A DNA stretch of 64,000 bases from JAGLSB01 sp023135955 (lineage in GTDB: Bacteria; Bacteroidota; Bacteroidia; Bacteroidales; GCA-2748055). The position numbers and the translations under genes are program-made. Shown in pieces: positions 8,429-16,548 of this stretch. Below the pieces are notes generated by a model. The model searched no databases, was not told where the DNA came from, and worked only from the letters and a program-made list of their open reading frames with translations. How positions within the stretch are numbered: position 1 is the stretch's first letter; every line of letters begins with the position of its first letter. The DNA lies in contig DAOVIO010000002.1 of assembly GCA_030673645.1 (NCBI GenBank), positions 1 through 64,000 of the forward strand, written 5' to 3'.

Positions 8429-9523
8429 ATGAGGAAATCTAAAGCTAAAAAAGAAGCACTGACTGTTTCTGGAGGTGTAGCTCGCCCGGGGCAGATAAAT
8501 GATGATGCACTTTCGCGATTAAGAAAGAAGAAGATACTCAGTGTCGATGATTACATAAAGGGGATTCGGTCTGGTAATAGAAACATTCTAGCTCAGGCAA
8601 TTACGCTAATTGAAAGTTCCCTTTCTTCACATAACGATATTGCCAGAGAAATAATAACTCTTTGTCTGCCACATTCAGGAAATTCCATAAGAATTGGGAT
8701 AACAGGAGTACCTGGTGTTGGGAAAAGTACTTTCATCGAAAGTTTCGGGATATATCTTTCTTCTATTGGGGAAAAAATTGCCGTTCTGGCCATAGATCCA
8801 AGCAGCGAACGTTCGGGGGGAAGTATCTTAGGTGATAAAACCAGAATGGAAACACTGTCAGCTAACAAAGACACTTTCATTCGACCGTCGCCTTCCGGAG
8901 GCTCGCTGGGAGGCGTGGCAAGAAAAACAAGAGAAAGTATAATCTTATGTGAAGCTGCCGGCTTTGATACAATCTTAATTGAAACAGTTGGAGTAGGGCA
9001 ATCAGAAACAGCTGTTCATTCCATGGTAGATTTCTTCCTTCTATTAATGTTGGCTGGAGCAGGAGATGAACTACAAGGAATTAAACGGGGAATTATGGAA
9101 ATGGCAGATCTAATTGCAATTAATAAAGCCGACGGGGATAATCTTCACAAGGCTGAACTTGCTCAAACAGAATATAAGAATGCTCTCCATCTATTTCCGC
9201 CTCCAGAATCGGGATGGATACCGGAAACTTTGCTTTGCAGTGCTTTAAAGAATTCAGGTATTAGTGATATATGGGAGAAAATTAACGAATACAAAAAGCA
9301 CACAACAAATAATGATTTTTTCTCAACACGAAGAAAAGAACAATCAATTTTCTGGTTGCATGAAAGTATCAGAGATAATTTGAATTTACATTTCTATGAT
9401 CATAAAAATATCAATGTGTTAATAGAAAAACTTGAAACCAAAGTAAAAAACTTTGAAATTAATTCTTTCGATGCTGCAAATATTCTGTTAAATGAATATT
9501 TTAATAAGTTTCAAAATGATTAA
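8429..9523 (+). CDS. meaB: Methylmalonyl-CoA mutase-associated GTPase MeaB (ArgK family)
   Basis: This G3E-type GTPase guards and reloads the B12-dependent methylmalonyl-CoA mutase. With the start at 8429 it has 364 residues. Visible motifs are the P-loop GVPGVGKST (93-101), IDPSSERSGGSILGDKTRM, ETVGVGQSE (switch region) and the base-recognition NKAD. The RPSPSGGSLGGVARKTRE stretch is typical of the family. The mutase subunits are not in the window, but two acyl-CoA carboxylase loci (30862-32768 and 48495-52121) belong to the same propionyl/methylmalonyl-CoA route. It stands between the DUF1573 gene and the TlpA gene with its own promoter box. Confidence 0.95.
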   Translation: MRKSKAKKEALTVSGGVARPGQINDDALSRLRKKKILSVDDYIKGIRSGNRNILAQAITLIESSLSSHNDIAREIITLCLPHSGNSIRIGITGVPGVGKSTFIESFGIYLSSIGEKIAVLAIDPSSERSGGSILGDKTRMETLSANKDTFIRPSPSGGSLGGVARKTRESIILCEAAGFDTILIETVGVGQSETAVHSMVDFFLLLMLAGAGDELQGIKRGIMEMADLIAINKADGDNLHKAELAQTEYKNALHLFPPPESGWIPETLLCSALKNSGISDIWEKINEYKKHTTNNDFFSTRRKEQSIFWLHESIRDNLNLHFYDHKNINVLIEKLETKVKNFEINSFDAANILLNEYFNKFQND

Positions 9524-9529
9524 ATGACA

Positions 9530-9537
9530 TATATTTG
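9530..9537 (+). promoter_or_regulatory. -7 box upstream of the TlpA-like gene
   Basis: TATATTTG matches TAnnTTTG, 26 bases before the ATG at 9563 and just past the meaB stop. Confidence 0.55.
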
Positions 9538-9562
9538 AAATCAATCCATAAATTATACTAGC

Positions 9563-10696
9563 ATGAAAAAAATAATGTGTTTATTTCTCTTTATTATTTT
9601 CCTAAATATCAACGATTTACATTCTTCCGGTAATATATTAATTAGTGATACGGATACTCCTTCATATATTATTACAATTAAAACTGAGACCATTCAAGAC
9701 GCATACCTTTACCTTTCAAAACGTGGAACCGGATCATATATCGATATTGATTCTTCAATGGTTTCATTAGGCAAAGATGTAATTTTTAAAGGACGATTGA
9801 ATTGCCCCGAAGTTCTGTACCTAAGACTTGAAAACTCAGATAAATCAGTACCTTTTTTTGCAGAAAATTCTGATATAATCATCCTTCCCGACTTTGAAGA
9901 GCCCGATAATTCTAAAGTAGTTGGTTCTGAATTAAATGATGAATTAGTATTATATCAGAGTATGTTTTCTGAAATTGACAAGAAAAAATCAGCCGCAAAA
10001 GATGAATACTATGCAGCGAGGAAAGAAGGTGATCAGCAAAAAATGGATGAGGTAATAGAACTTTTAAATAAATTTTCAGAGAAGGAACAACTCATGAATA
10101 AGAAATTCATCTCTGAGAATAAAGATTCTCACATTTCACCTTTTGTCATTAGAAGCAAAATGTTTTATACATTGAGTTTGCAGGAACTAAAAAATCTGGT
10201 ATTCGGACTCAATGCTTCCCTTAATGGATCTGTCTATGTTGAATATCTTCGAGATCATATCTCCATTTTGGATAAGGTAGATATTGGCCAAAAATATAGT
10301 GATATAAGTCTTCCTACCCCTGAGGGAACAACATTTTCCCTTTCAGAAATTGTCGGAGGTAAATATGTACTGATCGATTTCTGGGCCTCATGGTGCGGCC
10401 CTTGTAGAAGAGAAAATCCAAATCTTGTAAAAATTTATGAAGAGTTACACGATGAAGGTTTCGAAATTCTGGGAGTCTCATTTGATAATTCAGAAGAAGG
10501 TTGGAAAAAAGCAATTGAAGATGACCATCTTACATGGCCCCAGATTAGCGATCTAAAAGGCTGGGGAAGCTCTGCTGCAAAATTATACGGAGTGAATAGT
10601 ATTCCTCATACTGTACTACTTGATCCTGACGGTATAATTATTGAAAAGAACTTAAGCAGTGAAGAATTACACGAAATACTCAGGAAGCTTTTATAA
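9563..10696 (+). CDS. TlpA-like thiol-disulfide oxidoreductase with N-terminal DUF4369-type domain
   Basis: A 377-residue exported protein. A signal peptide (about 1-22) is followed by a DUF4369-like beta domain (about 30-125), a helical charged linker (about 130-225) and a C-terminal thioredoxin fold from about residue 240. The active site is WCGPC with Cys278 and Cys281, within FWASWCGPCRRENP, and the cis-proline loop is VNSIPHTVLLD. Such proteins reduce or exchange disulfides in the periplasm, for example during cytochrome c maturation or oxidative stress. DUF4369 fused to TlpA is common in Bacteroidota. The specific partner is unknown. Confidence 0.88.
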   Translation: MKKIMCLFLFIIFLNINDLHSSGNILISDTDTPSYIITIKTETIQDAYLYLSKRGTGSYIDIDSSMVSLGKDVIFKGRLNCPEVLYLRLENSDKSVPFFAENSDIIILPDFEEPDNSKVVGSELNDELVLYQSMFSEIDKKKSAAKDEYYAARKEGDQQKMDEVIELLNKFSEKEQLMNKKFISENKDSHISPFVIRSKMFYTLSLQELKNLVFGLNASLNGSVYVEYLRDHISILDKVDIGQKYSDISLPTPEGTTFSLSEIVGGKYVLIDFWASWCGPCRRENPNLVKIYEELHDEGFEILGVSFDNSEEGWKKAIEDDHLTWPQISDLKGWGSSAAKLYGVNSIPHTVLLDPDGIIIEKNLSSEELHEILRKLL

Positions 10697-10708
10697 CATT
10701 TGATAAAA

Positions 10709-10740
10709 TTCAATTGTATAAACAATTGAAACTTAATCTT
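10709..10740. terminator. AT-rich hairpin between convergent genes
   Basis: Nine-base arms TTCAATTGT (10709-10717) and ACAATTGAA (10722-10730) enclose a four-base loop, followed on the + strand by ACTTAATCTTTTT. The stem is weak in G+C. It sits exactly between two convergent genes. Confidence 0.4.
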
Positions 10741-10741
10741 T

Positions 10742-11752
10742 TTATGGATTATATCTTGAGTCTTTAAGAATCTTCTGGTAGGAAGTATTCATCATTATTT
10801 CACTCAGACTCAATTCCGGATTCCTTGAAGCAAATTCAGACACAATCATGTATCCATTCCATAATATTGCCCTTCCAGGTGACTCATTGGTGAAATAAGA
10901 TGTATAAGGGGCAGGCCCAATTAGTTTTCTTATTTCCAGAATATCTGAGGAGTAAATCAATTTATTCTCAATAAGATAAAACCACATTTGCTTTTCATTA
11001 TTTTTCACCCATTTCAATTCATCACTTGTGTAACCAAATTTTACTTCAATATCTTGCTTGGGCAAGAGTTTATCGATAAGATAAACTAATTTACCTTCAT
11101 GAACTATGTATGAAAGAAGATTCTCTACCGAATCGTTAAAAGGATATTTTTCATTTAACCAATTGGAAAGAACGTCAGAGACAAGTTTTTCAGGATATAA
11201 ATTTTTTTTCTGATAATCTGGCAATCCTAAATTTGTATAAAATACGTTTTCAACTCCAAGATACATATCAAGCCCAATCCCGGCAAAGTTACCAACAGTA
11301 AAAGTCGGATAATTGAAGCCCCCAATATAACTAACCAGTTCCGGGAGATCTTCGTTCGGAAAATAGTACTTATAAAGCCGAAAGGCCTGCTCAAATTCAT
11401 TTTCGAGAGCTGATAAATCAGGAAAAACTCTCATCACTTCCTCGAAGATTTCTTGATTTTGCTGATCATTTATAAAATCTAAAAGGTTTCCCTCAAAACT
11501 TTTTTCATTTAAATTGCCGATATTTATAATGTAATAGCTGAAGATTTCAAAGAAATCGGTTAAATAAGTATTAAATCCTGTAATGGCTTGTGATAATGTA
11601 TCAGGATTCAACAGGAATAATTCCTTATCAAACCTGACTATTTCGGTTCTAATTTCAATATTTCTAAGATCTTTTTTTGCTATTTCATTCTTACACGAAA
11701 AAAAGGATAATATAAAAAGAAGAAAAAGTATATGTTTAAAAGTTTTAATCAT
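10742..11752 (-). CDS. gldB: GldB-like gliding motility lipoprotein
   Basis: A lipoprotein whose signal ends LSFFSC, giving acylation near residue 20. I chose the ATG at 11752; an in-frame ATG four codons upstream (11764) is also possible. The body shows the GldB pattern: GNFAGIGLDMYLGVENVFY in the middle, then ESPGRAILWNGYMIVSEF and the C-terminal helix ending KILKDSRYNP. In Flavobacteria GldB is needed for gliding and works with the type 9 secretion system. Its position two genes from nadE matches gldB neighbourhoods known elsewhere in the phylum. Homologues also occur in non-gliding species, so gliding itself is not shown. It is convergent with the TlpA gene. Confidence 0.75.
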   Translation of the reverse strand: MIKTFKHILFLLFILSFFSCKNEIAKKDLRNIEIRTEIVRFDKELFLLNPDTLSQAITGFNTYLTDFFEIFSYYIINIGNLNEKSFEGNLLDFINDQQNQEIFEEVMRVFPDLSALENEFEQAFRLYKYYFPNEDLPELVSYIGGFNYPTFTVGNFAGIGLDMYLGVENVFYTNLGLPDYQKKNLYPEKLVSDVLSNWLNEKYPFNDSVENLLSYIVHEGKLVYLIDKLLPKQDIEVKFGYTSDELKWVKNNEKQMWFYLIENKLIYSSDILEIRKLIGPAPYTSYFTNESPGRAILWNGYMIVSEFASRNPELSLSEIMMNTSYQKILKDSRYNP

Positions 11753-11786
11753 TATAATCAACATACAATTCGAGTAATATTTTATA

Positions 11787-11794
11787 TATTTTTG
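11787..11794 (+). promoter_or_regulatory. -7 box upstream of the small barrel protein and nadE
   Basis: TATTTTTG matches TAnnTTTG, giving a leader of about 55 bases that contains a small hairpin (CAAGTT/AACTTG, 11809-11824). Confidence 0.55.
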
Positions 11795-11855
11795 TTTAGT
11801 TAATCGCGCAAGTTATAAAACTTGATTTTGTAATAAAATTTAAATTGTGAAAAAA

Positions 11856-12500
11856 ATGAAAAAGACATTAGCTATTATCCTGTCTCTATTGTCGATCTCT
11901 TTATTTTTAAATGCACAAAATTTGAGGCTTAGCATTTTAGCTAATCCGCAAATCTCATGGCTTACACCAGATATAGAGAATATCTCCCCTTCAGGTAATA
12001 TTATTGGTATTAATACGGGTATTGGAATGGACATATTCTTTGCTGAAAATTATGCCTTTTCTACCGGAATAAAAATTAATAATATAGGTGGGAGTCTATT
12101 ATACAACGACAGTATATCTATAAGCTCCGAAGGAATAGTATCTATGGCCAGGAACATAGAATACAAAACTCAATATTTATCTGTACCGATTGGATTAAAA
12201 CTCAAAACAGTTGAAATTGGCTATACTACAATTTGGGTTAATCCAGGGATAACACCAATGTTTAAACTAAAAGCTCAGGCATATTTTGATGATGAAAGTG
12301 AAAGTCAAAATGTGCTAGAAGAAATAGGATTAATAAATATCAATTATTTCATTGAGGCTGGTATTGAATATAGTTTAGGAGGGAATACCGCCTTAGTTGC
12401 GGGATTAGGATATTATTCAGGATTTATGGACATAACAAACCATGTTGAAGACAAGATTACAACAGGATCTATTGGACTCGTACTTGGGATTCTATTTTAG
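11856..12500 (+). CDS. Small outer-membrane beta-barrel protein (PorT-like fold)
   Basis: A 214-residue protein from the ATG at 11856 (a GTG at 11847 would add only three residues). The signal peptide ends LFLNAQ. The remainder alternates polar and hydrophobic residues with glycine and aromatic ends (YLSVPIGLKLK, FIEAGIEYSLGG, TGSIGLVLGILF) and finishes in phenylalanine, as expected for an eight-strand outer-membrane barrel. No function can be assigned beyond that. It lies 32 bases upstream of nadE on the same strand and opposite gldB, an arrangement found in other Bacteroidota. Confidence 0.75.
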   Translation: MKKTLAIILSLLSISLFLNAQNLRLSILANPQISWLTPDIENISPSGNIIGINTGIGMDIFFAENYAFSTGIKINNIGGSLLYNDSISISSEGIVSMARNIEYKTQYLSVPIGLKLKTVEIGYTTIWVNPGITPMFKLKAQAYFDDESESQNVLEEIGLININYFIEAGIEYSLGGNTALVAGLGYYSGFMDITNHVEDKITTGSIGLVLGILF

Positions 12501-12532
12501 AATTTATGGTTTAATTAAACAATTTATTAGCG

Positions 12533-14179
12533 ATGAAAATTGCACTGGCACAAATAGATTATCATATAGGTAACTTTCTAGAGAATACAACAAATATTGT
12601 TCTCCAGATAAAAAGAGCACAATTGGAGAGTGCTGACCTGGTAATTTTTTCTGAATTATCTGTCTCAGGATATCCACCACTCGATTTGCTGGAAAGAAAA
12701 GATTTTGTAGAGAAATGTACTAAAGAAGTTCATAAAATAGCAAGAATTTGCAAGAAGATTGGTGTAATAATTGGTGCTCCTTCAATAAACTCAGACCCAC
12801 AAGGTAAACTTTTATTTAACTCGGCATATTTCTTAAACAGAGGAGAAGTAAAAGATATTTTTCACAAAACACTTCTTCCTACATATGATATTTTTGATGA
12901 ATACAGATATTTTGAACCTAATAATGAATTTCATTTATTGGAATTCAAAGGAAAAAAGATTGCTGTTACAATTTGTGAAGATTTATGGGATGACCAACCG
13001 GTAGAGAGTGAATTTGCGAGAAGAAGGCTTTACAAGATCAACCCTATGGATGAACTTATTAAACAAAATCCAGACCTAATTGTGAATATTGCAGCATCCC
13101 CTTATTCACACATGCGATCTAAGGTTAAGAAAAGTATATTTATTAATAAGGCTAAAAAATATAACCTGCCAATTATTTATGTGAACCAGGTGGGAGCTCA
13201 AACACAATTGATTTTTGAAGGTGGCAGCATGGCGATTGACAAAAAAGGTAAAATTATTGAACAACTTAAATATTTTGGAATTGATTTTAAAATTGTTGAT
13301 CTCAATAACTTAACCAAAAATATTACAACAACCGTTTTTGAAGAACCTGATAGAATAAAGATGGTTCATGATGCACTTATAACAGGTATTAAAGGTTATT
13401 TTAAGAAAATGGGATTCTACAAAGCAGTTGTAGGACTTTCTGGTGGGATTGATTCTGCTGTAACCATTGTCCTTGCAGCCAGAGCTCTGGGATCTGAAAA
13501 CGTTCATGCCTTATTGATGCCTTCTCAATATTCATCAGACCATTCTATTAGCGATTCTATAGATCTGGCGAATATGATCAAAATGAAATTTGATATTCTC
13601 AATATTCAAAAAGGTTTTGATACGCATTTAGAATCTCTGAGTAAATTATTTTCTGGTCTGAAAGAAGACATTACTGAGGAGAATTTGCAATCCCGGATTA
13701 GAGCTATTCTACTCATGGCCTACAGTAATAAGTTTGGACATATTCTTCTAAATACGAGCAATAAAAGTGAATCAGCAGTTGGCTACGGCACTCTTTATGG
13801 AGACATGAGTGGTGGCCTTTCTGTACTTGGCGATGTGTATAAATCTGATGTTTATGAGCTGGCAAAGTTCATCAACCGTAAAAGTGATATAATTCCTGTA
13901 AATATCATAGAAAAACCACCTTCTGCAGAACTAAGACCCGATCAGAAAGATTCAGATTCACTCCCCGACTATGAAACCCTGGATAAGATTCTTTTCGAAT
14001 ATATCGAGAAACAAAAATCTCCTAATGAGATTTCAGAATTCGATCCTGATCTAGTAAGAGAAATAGTCAGAAAAGTAAATATGAATGAATACAAACGTTT
14101 TCAAACTCCCCCAATCTTACGAATATCTTCAAAAGCCTTTGGTGAAGGAAGAAGAATCCCACTTGTTGCGAAATATTAG
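12533..14179 (+). CDS. nadE: Glutamine-hydrolysing NAD+ synthase
   Basis: This enzyme makes NAD+ from deamido-NAD+, ATP and glutamine, the last step of NAD synthesis. The N-terminal nitrilase-like glutaminase domain (about 1-265) shows the Glu of FSELSVSGYPP, the Lys of FHKTLLPTYD and the nucleophile Cys in VTICEDLWDD. The C-terminal synthetase domain has the PP-loop SGGIDSAV, the NTSNKSESAVGYGTLYGDMSG block and PPSAELRPDQKD. Length 548 residues is typical of the bacterial two-domain form. Ammonia should be channelled between the two domains. It is probably co-transcribed with the preceding barrel gene. Confidence 0.97.
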   Translation: MKIALAQIDYHIGNFLENTTNIVLQIKRAQLESADLVIFSELSVSGYPPLDLLERKDFVEKCTKEVHKIARICKKIGVIIGAPSINSDPQGKLLFNSAYFLNRGEVKDIFHKTLLPTYDIFDEYRYFEPNNEFHLLEFKGKKIAVTICEDLWDDQPVESEFARRRLYKINPMDELIKQNPDLIVNIAASPYSHMRSKVKKSIFINKAKKYNLPIIYVNQVGAQTQLIFEGGSMAIDKKGKIIEQLKYFGIDFKIVDLNNLTKNITTTVFEEPDRIKMVHDALITGIKGYFKKMGFYKAVVGLSGGIDSAVTIVLAARALGSENVHALLMPSQYSSDHSISDSIDLANMIKMKFDILNIQKGFDTHLESLSKLFSGLKEDITEENLQSRIRAILLMAYSNKFGHILLNTSNKSESAVGYGTLYGDMSGGLSVLGDVYKSDVYELAKFINRKSDIIPVNIIEKPPSAELRPDQKDSDSLPDYETLDKILFEYIEKQKSPNEISEFDPDLVREIVRKVNMNEYKRFQTPPILRISSKAFGEGRRIPLVAKY

Positions 14180-14257
14180 TTAATCAACTGATTTTGAGAC
14201 GATCCTAGACGCGTAAGACTTTTCATGATAGGGTAAAAAAAAATTAATTAATTTTAT

Positions 14258-14265
14258 TACCTTTA
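14258..14265 (+). promoter_or_regulatory. Near-consensus -7 box of the Crp-type regulator
   Basis: TACCTTTA differs from TAnnTTTG at the last base only. Its position argues against the in-frame ATG at 14267 and for the ATG at 14309. Confidence 0.4.
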
Positions 14266-14308
14266 CATGTTTTATAGCATTTCAGTAAAATATAAAGAAA
14301 ACTTAATT

Positions 14309-15010
14309 ATGCAGGATAGGATTATAAATTGTGAAAATTGCATTGACAATCCAAAATCTGTTTTTACGGTTCTTACTCCTAAAGAGAAAGACATAATCAG
14401 AAAAAGTCATTCTTGTTCATTCTATAAAAAAGGCGAAATTATTTTTAAAGAAGGCGACAAGCCTTTTGGTTTGCTTTGCCTCGCTGATGGCAAAGTTAAA
14501 ATTTTCAAAGAAGGTGTAGGAGGCAGAGAACAAATTGTAAGAATGGCAAAACCAGTTGGGTTCATAGGTTACAGAGCATTATTCGCTGACGAGCATCATA
14601 CAGCTACCGCTGTTGCAATTGAGGATTGTACTGTTTGTCAGATTGATCGTGACGTGGTTTATGAAGTCCTGAAGGAAAGTTCAGAATTAGCACTCAGCAT
14701 CATTAAGGCCTTTGCCACAGAATTGGGGTTCTCAAATAACAGAACTGTTACTCTTACTCAGAAGCATATCAGAGGCAGATTAGCCGAATCCCTTATTTTC
14801 CTCAAAGACACATATGATTATGAGGATGATGGACAAACAATAAAAATATATCTTTCCAGGGAAGATGTAGCTAACCTTTCAAATATGACAACTTCTAATG
14901 CAATAAGAACCCTTTCTACTTTTGCTCAAGAGGGAGTAATTGCCATCGATGGTCGTAAAATCAAAATTCTTGAGCTTGCAAAGCTTGAAAGGATTAGTGA
15001 ATTAGGCTAA
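14309..15010 (+). CDS. Crp/Fnr family transcriptional regulator
   Basis: A 233-residue regulator from the ATG at 14309. An in-frame ATG at 14267 would sit at the predicted transcription start. The N-terminal cyclic-nucleotide-binding-like beta-roll runs from about residue 20 to 130 (FYKKGEIIFKEGD, then GLLCLADGKVKIF). A dimerisation helix and a Crp-type winged helix follow (LSREDVANLSNMTTSNAIRTL, about 185-210). There is an N-terminal CxxC (Cys8, Cys11), but the spacing C-x2-C-x5-C of oxygen-sensing FNR is absent, so an iron-sulfur cluster is not supported. The effector and target genes are unknown. Confidence 0.88.
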   Translation: MQDRIINCENCIDNPKSVFTVLTPKEKDIIRKSHSCSFYKKGEIIFKEGDKPFGLLCLADGKVKIFKEGVGGREQIVRMAKPVGFIGYRALFADEHHTATAVAIEDCTVCQIDRDVVYEVLKESSELALSIIKAFATELGFSNNRTVTLTQKHIRGRLAESLIFLKDTYDYEDDGQTIKIYLSREDVANLSNMTTSNAIRTLSTFAQEGVIAIDGRKIKILELAKLERISELG

Positions 15011-15043
15011 GATAATTCTAAGGATAAAAAATATCTGCTGAAA

Positions 15044-15391
15044 TTAGTAAACCCTCTTATCTGATAGGAATTTCTCAGTGATTTCATTCAGGAAGAAAAT
15101 GAAATATACGATTCCCAGGGAGACAATAAGGATTGTTATATTATTTTTTAAAAAGCTCATCCAAAAATTATCGTAGTTTTCATTCGTTAATAGAATCACT
15201 ATTGAAATCGCAAATAATAATAACAAACTGATCGATTTTATACTGAAATCGAAAAATATACTCCTATATATATTATACCGGGAAATTCTTTTCATAACTT
15301 TTCCTGTCAATTCACTCGGACAAGAGTCAGTATCGCTTCCTGTTAAAGATTCCTTTATGAGGATATCGATAAATTCCGTTTTATCTTCCAT
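15044..15391 (-). CDS. Small two-helix membrane protein paired with an ECF sigma factor
   Basis: I do not recognise a family. The 115-residue protein has a soluble N-terminal part (about 1-45, with a Cys at 24) and two strong transmembrane segments (about 49-69 and 82-102), ending in a short basic tail. It starts 12 bases after the sigma factor stop and is surely in the same operon. By position it is a candidate membrane-bound anti-sigma factor, but it lacks the HxxxCxxC zinc motif of the classical ZAS class. That role is an inference from gene order only. Confidence 0.6.
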   Translation of the reverse strand: MEDKTEFIDILIKESLTGSDTDSCPSELTGKVMKRISRYNIYRSIFFDFSIKSISLLLLFAISIVILLTNENYDNFWMSFLKNNITILIVSLGIVYFIFFLNEITEKFLSDKRVY

Positions 15392-15403
15392 AATAAAATA
15401 TTA

Positions 15404-15985
15404 TTAAACAAAAGACTCATAATGAATCTCCTTAAAATCAGGCACATTCTTCAGTATCTCATCTTTAATTATAGCTCTTGCTCTGTTTAAATAGCTTTTT
15501 ATAGTTCCAACAGGCATTTTAGTTATTTCAGCAATCTCTTTGTAGGAGAACTCTTCAATGTGATAAAGGTTTATTAAAACTTTATAAGAAGTCTTCAAAT
15601 TATCTATTATGCCAGCTACTATCTCATTTATCTCTAAAGAATATAGTTCTGCACCCGGGTTCTTATCCCATGGAGAAATTTGCTCTAAATTAGCAATATC
15701 AACATCCTCAAATATTCTCTGCCTATTTTTTCTTCGTAAATAATCTGAACATACATTAAAACTAATGGATCCGATCCATGTAGAAAGCTTGGATTCACCC
15801 CTAAATTTACCAATATCCTTGTAAACTCTAAAAAAAACTTCCTGAAACAAATCCTCAGAAACACTCTTACTACCCGTCATACGTAATGAAATATTCCATA
15901 CAAGATTCCTGTGGGTATCAATAAGGTACCTGTAAGATTCATTGTTACCGGATCTTAGTTGCTTTAGTAAATCTTCGTCATTCAT
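15404..15985 (-). CDS. ECF subfamily RNA polymerase sigma factor
   Basis: With the start at 15985 (MNDEDLLKQLRSG) the protein has 193 residues. Region 2 covers about 20-85, including DLFQEVFFRVYKDIGKFRG and TWIGSISFNVCSDYLRR. Region 4 covers about 130-180, including the helix-turn-helix FSYKEIAEITKMPVGTIKSYLNRAR. The longer in-frame start at 16075 adds about 30 residues of non-sigma sequence and is unlikely. The next gene encodes a small membrane protein that may be its anti-sigma partner. A divergently read membrane protein gene starts at 16180 and may be part of its regulon. Confidence 0.9.
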   Translation of the reverse strand: MNDEDLLKQLRSGNNESYRYLIDTHRNLVWNISLRMTGSKSVSEDLFQEVFFRVYKDIGKFRGESKLSTWIGSISFNVCSDYLRRKNRQRIFEDVDIANLEQISPWDKNPGAELYSLEINEIVAGIIDNLKTSYKVLINLYHIEEFSYKEIAEITKMPVGTIKSYLNRARAIIKDEILKNVPDFKEIHYESFV

Positions 15986-16179
15986 TCTTAATATAAGTCG
16001 TTTCAGACTCCTAAAAGTTGCAAAAACTTCAATAAAAATAATAAAACAGTAATTTCTGCAACCTTTTTTTACCATTAACTACTAATGAAATAAGCAACGA
16101 TAAAAAATCGGGGCGATTTAAAGAGACCAAAATAAAATATTTAACGCATTAATTGTAAAACAATTTAAAAACAAAAATT

Positions 16180-16533
16180 ATGGAAGCAGCATTAGCATTA
16201 GCAATTGTATTTTTTGCATCATTTCAAATAATAAAGGTGCTTACCGAATACTTATTAAAAAGAAGACTCATTCGAGATAACCAAATTGATAAGGCCGACG
16301 CGCTCTCTCAATTCAATCCAAAAAACAGTGAGATTAGTAGTTATCCTACTTTAAAATGGGGACTGGTAGCATTATTTGGAGGAATAGGATTTATTCTGAT
16401 TGAGGTACTTTCAAGTACAACAACATTAAATATGTCAATGGAAAATTCATTTCTACCTATTGGGATTATTCTCGTTTTTGTCTCACTAGGCTTTCTTCTC
16501 TATTTTTTTATTGCTAAAAACAAGGAGCAATAG
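16180..16533 (+). CDS. Small membrane protein of unknown function, divergent from an ECF sigma gene
   Basis: A 117-residue protein with three predicted membrane segments: residues 2-22, 58-79 and 88-110. A basic, polar loop (about 25-55) separates the first two. It resembles the short DUF6249-like membrane proteins that often accompany sigma factor genes in this phylum, though I am not certain of the family. It shares the roughly 190-base divergent region with the sigma operon at 15044-15985. A strong hairpin with a T-tract lies about 85 bases after its stop. Confidence 0.65.
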   Translation: MEAALALAIVFFASFQIIKVLTEYLLKRRLIRDNQIDKADALSQFNPKNSEISSYPTLKWGLVALFGGIGFILIEVLSSTTTLNMSMENSFLPIGIILVFVSLGFLLYFFIAKNKEQ

Positions 16534-16548
16534 AAAAATATAATGCGG

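Noticed and set aside
14309..15010. Oxygen-sensing FNR with a [4Fe-4S] cluster
   Set aside because: An N-terminal CxxC exists, but the next cysteine is 24 residues later, so the FNR spacing is not met.
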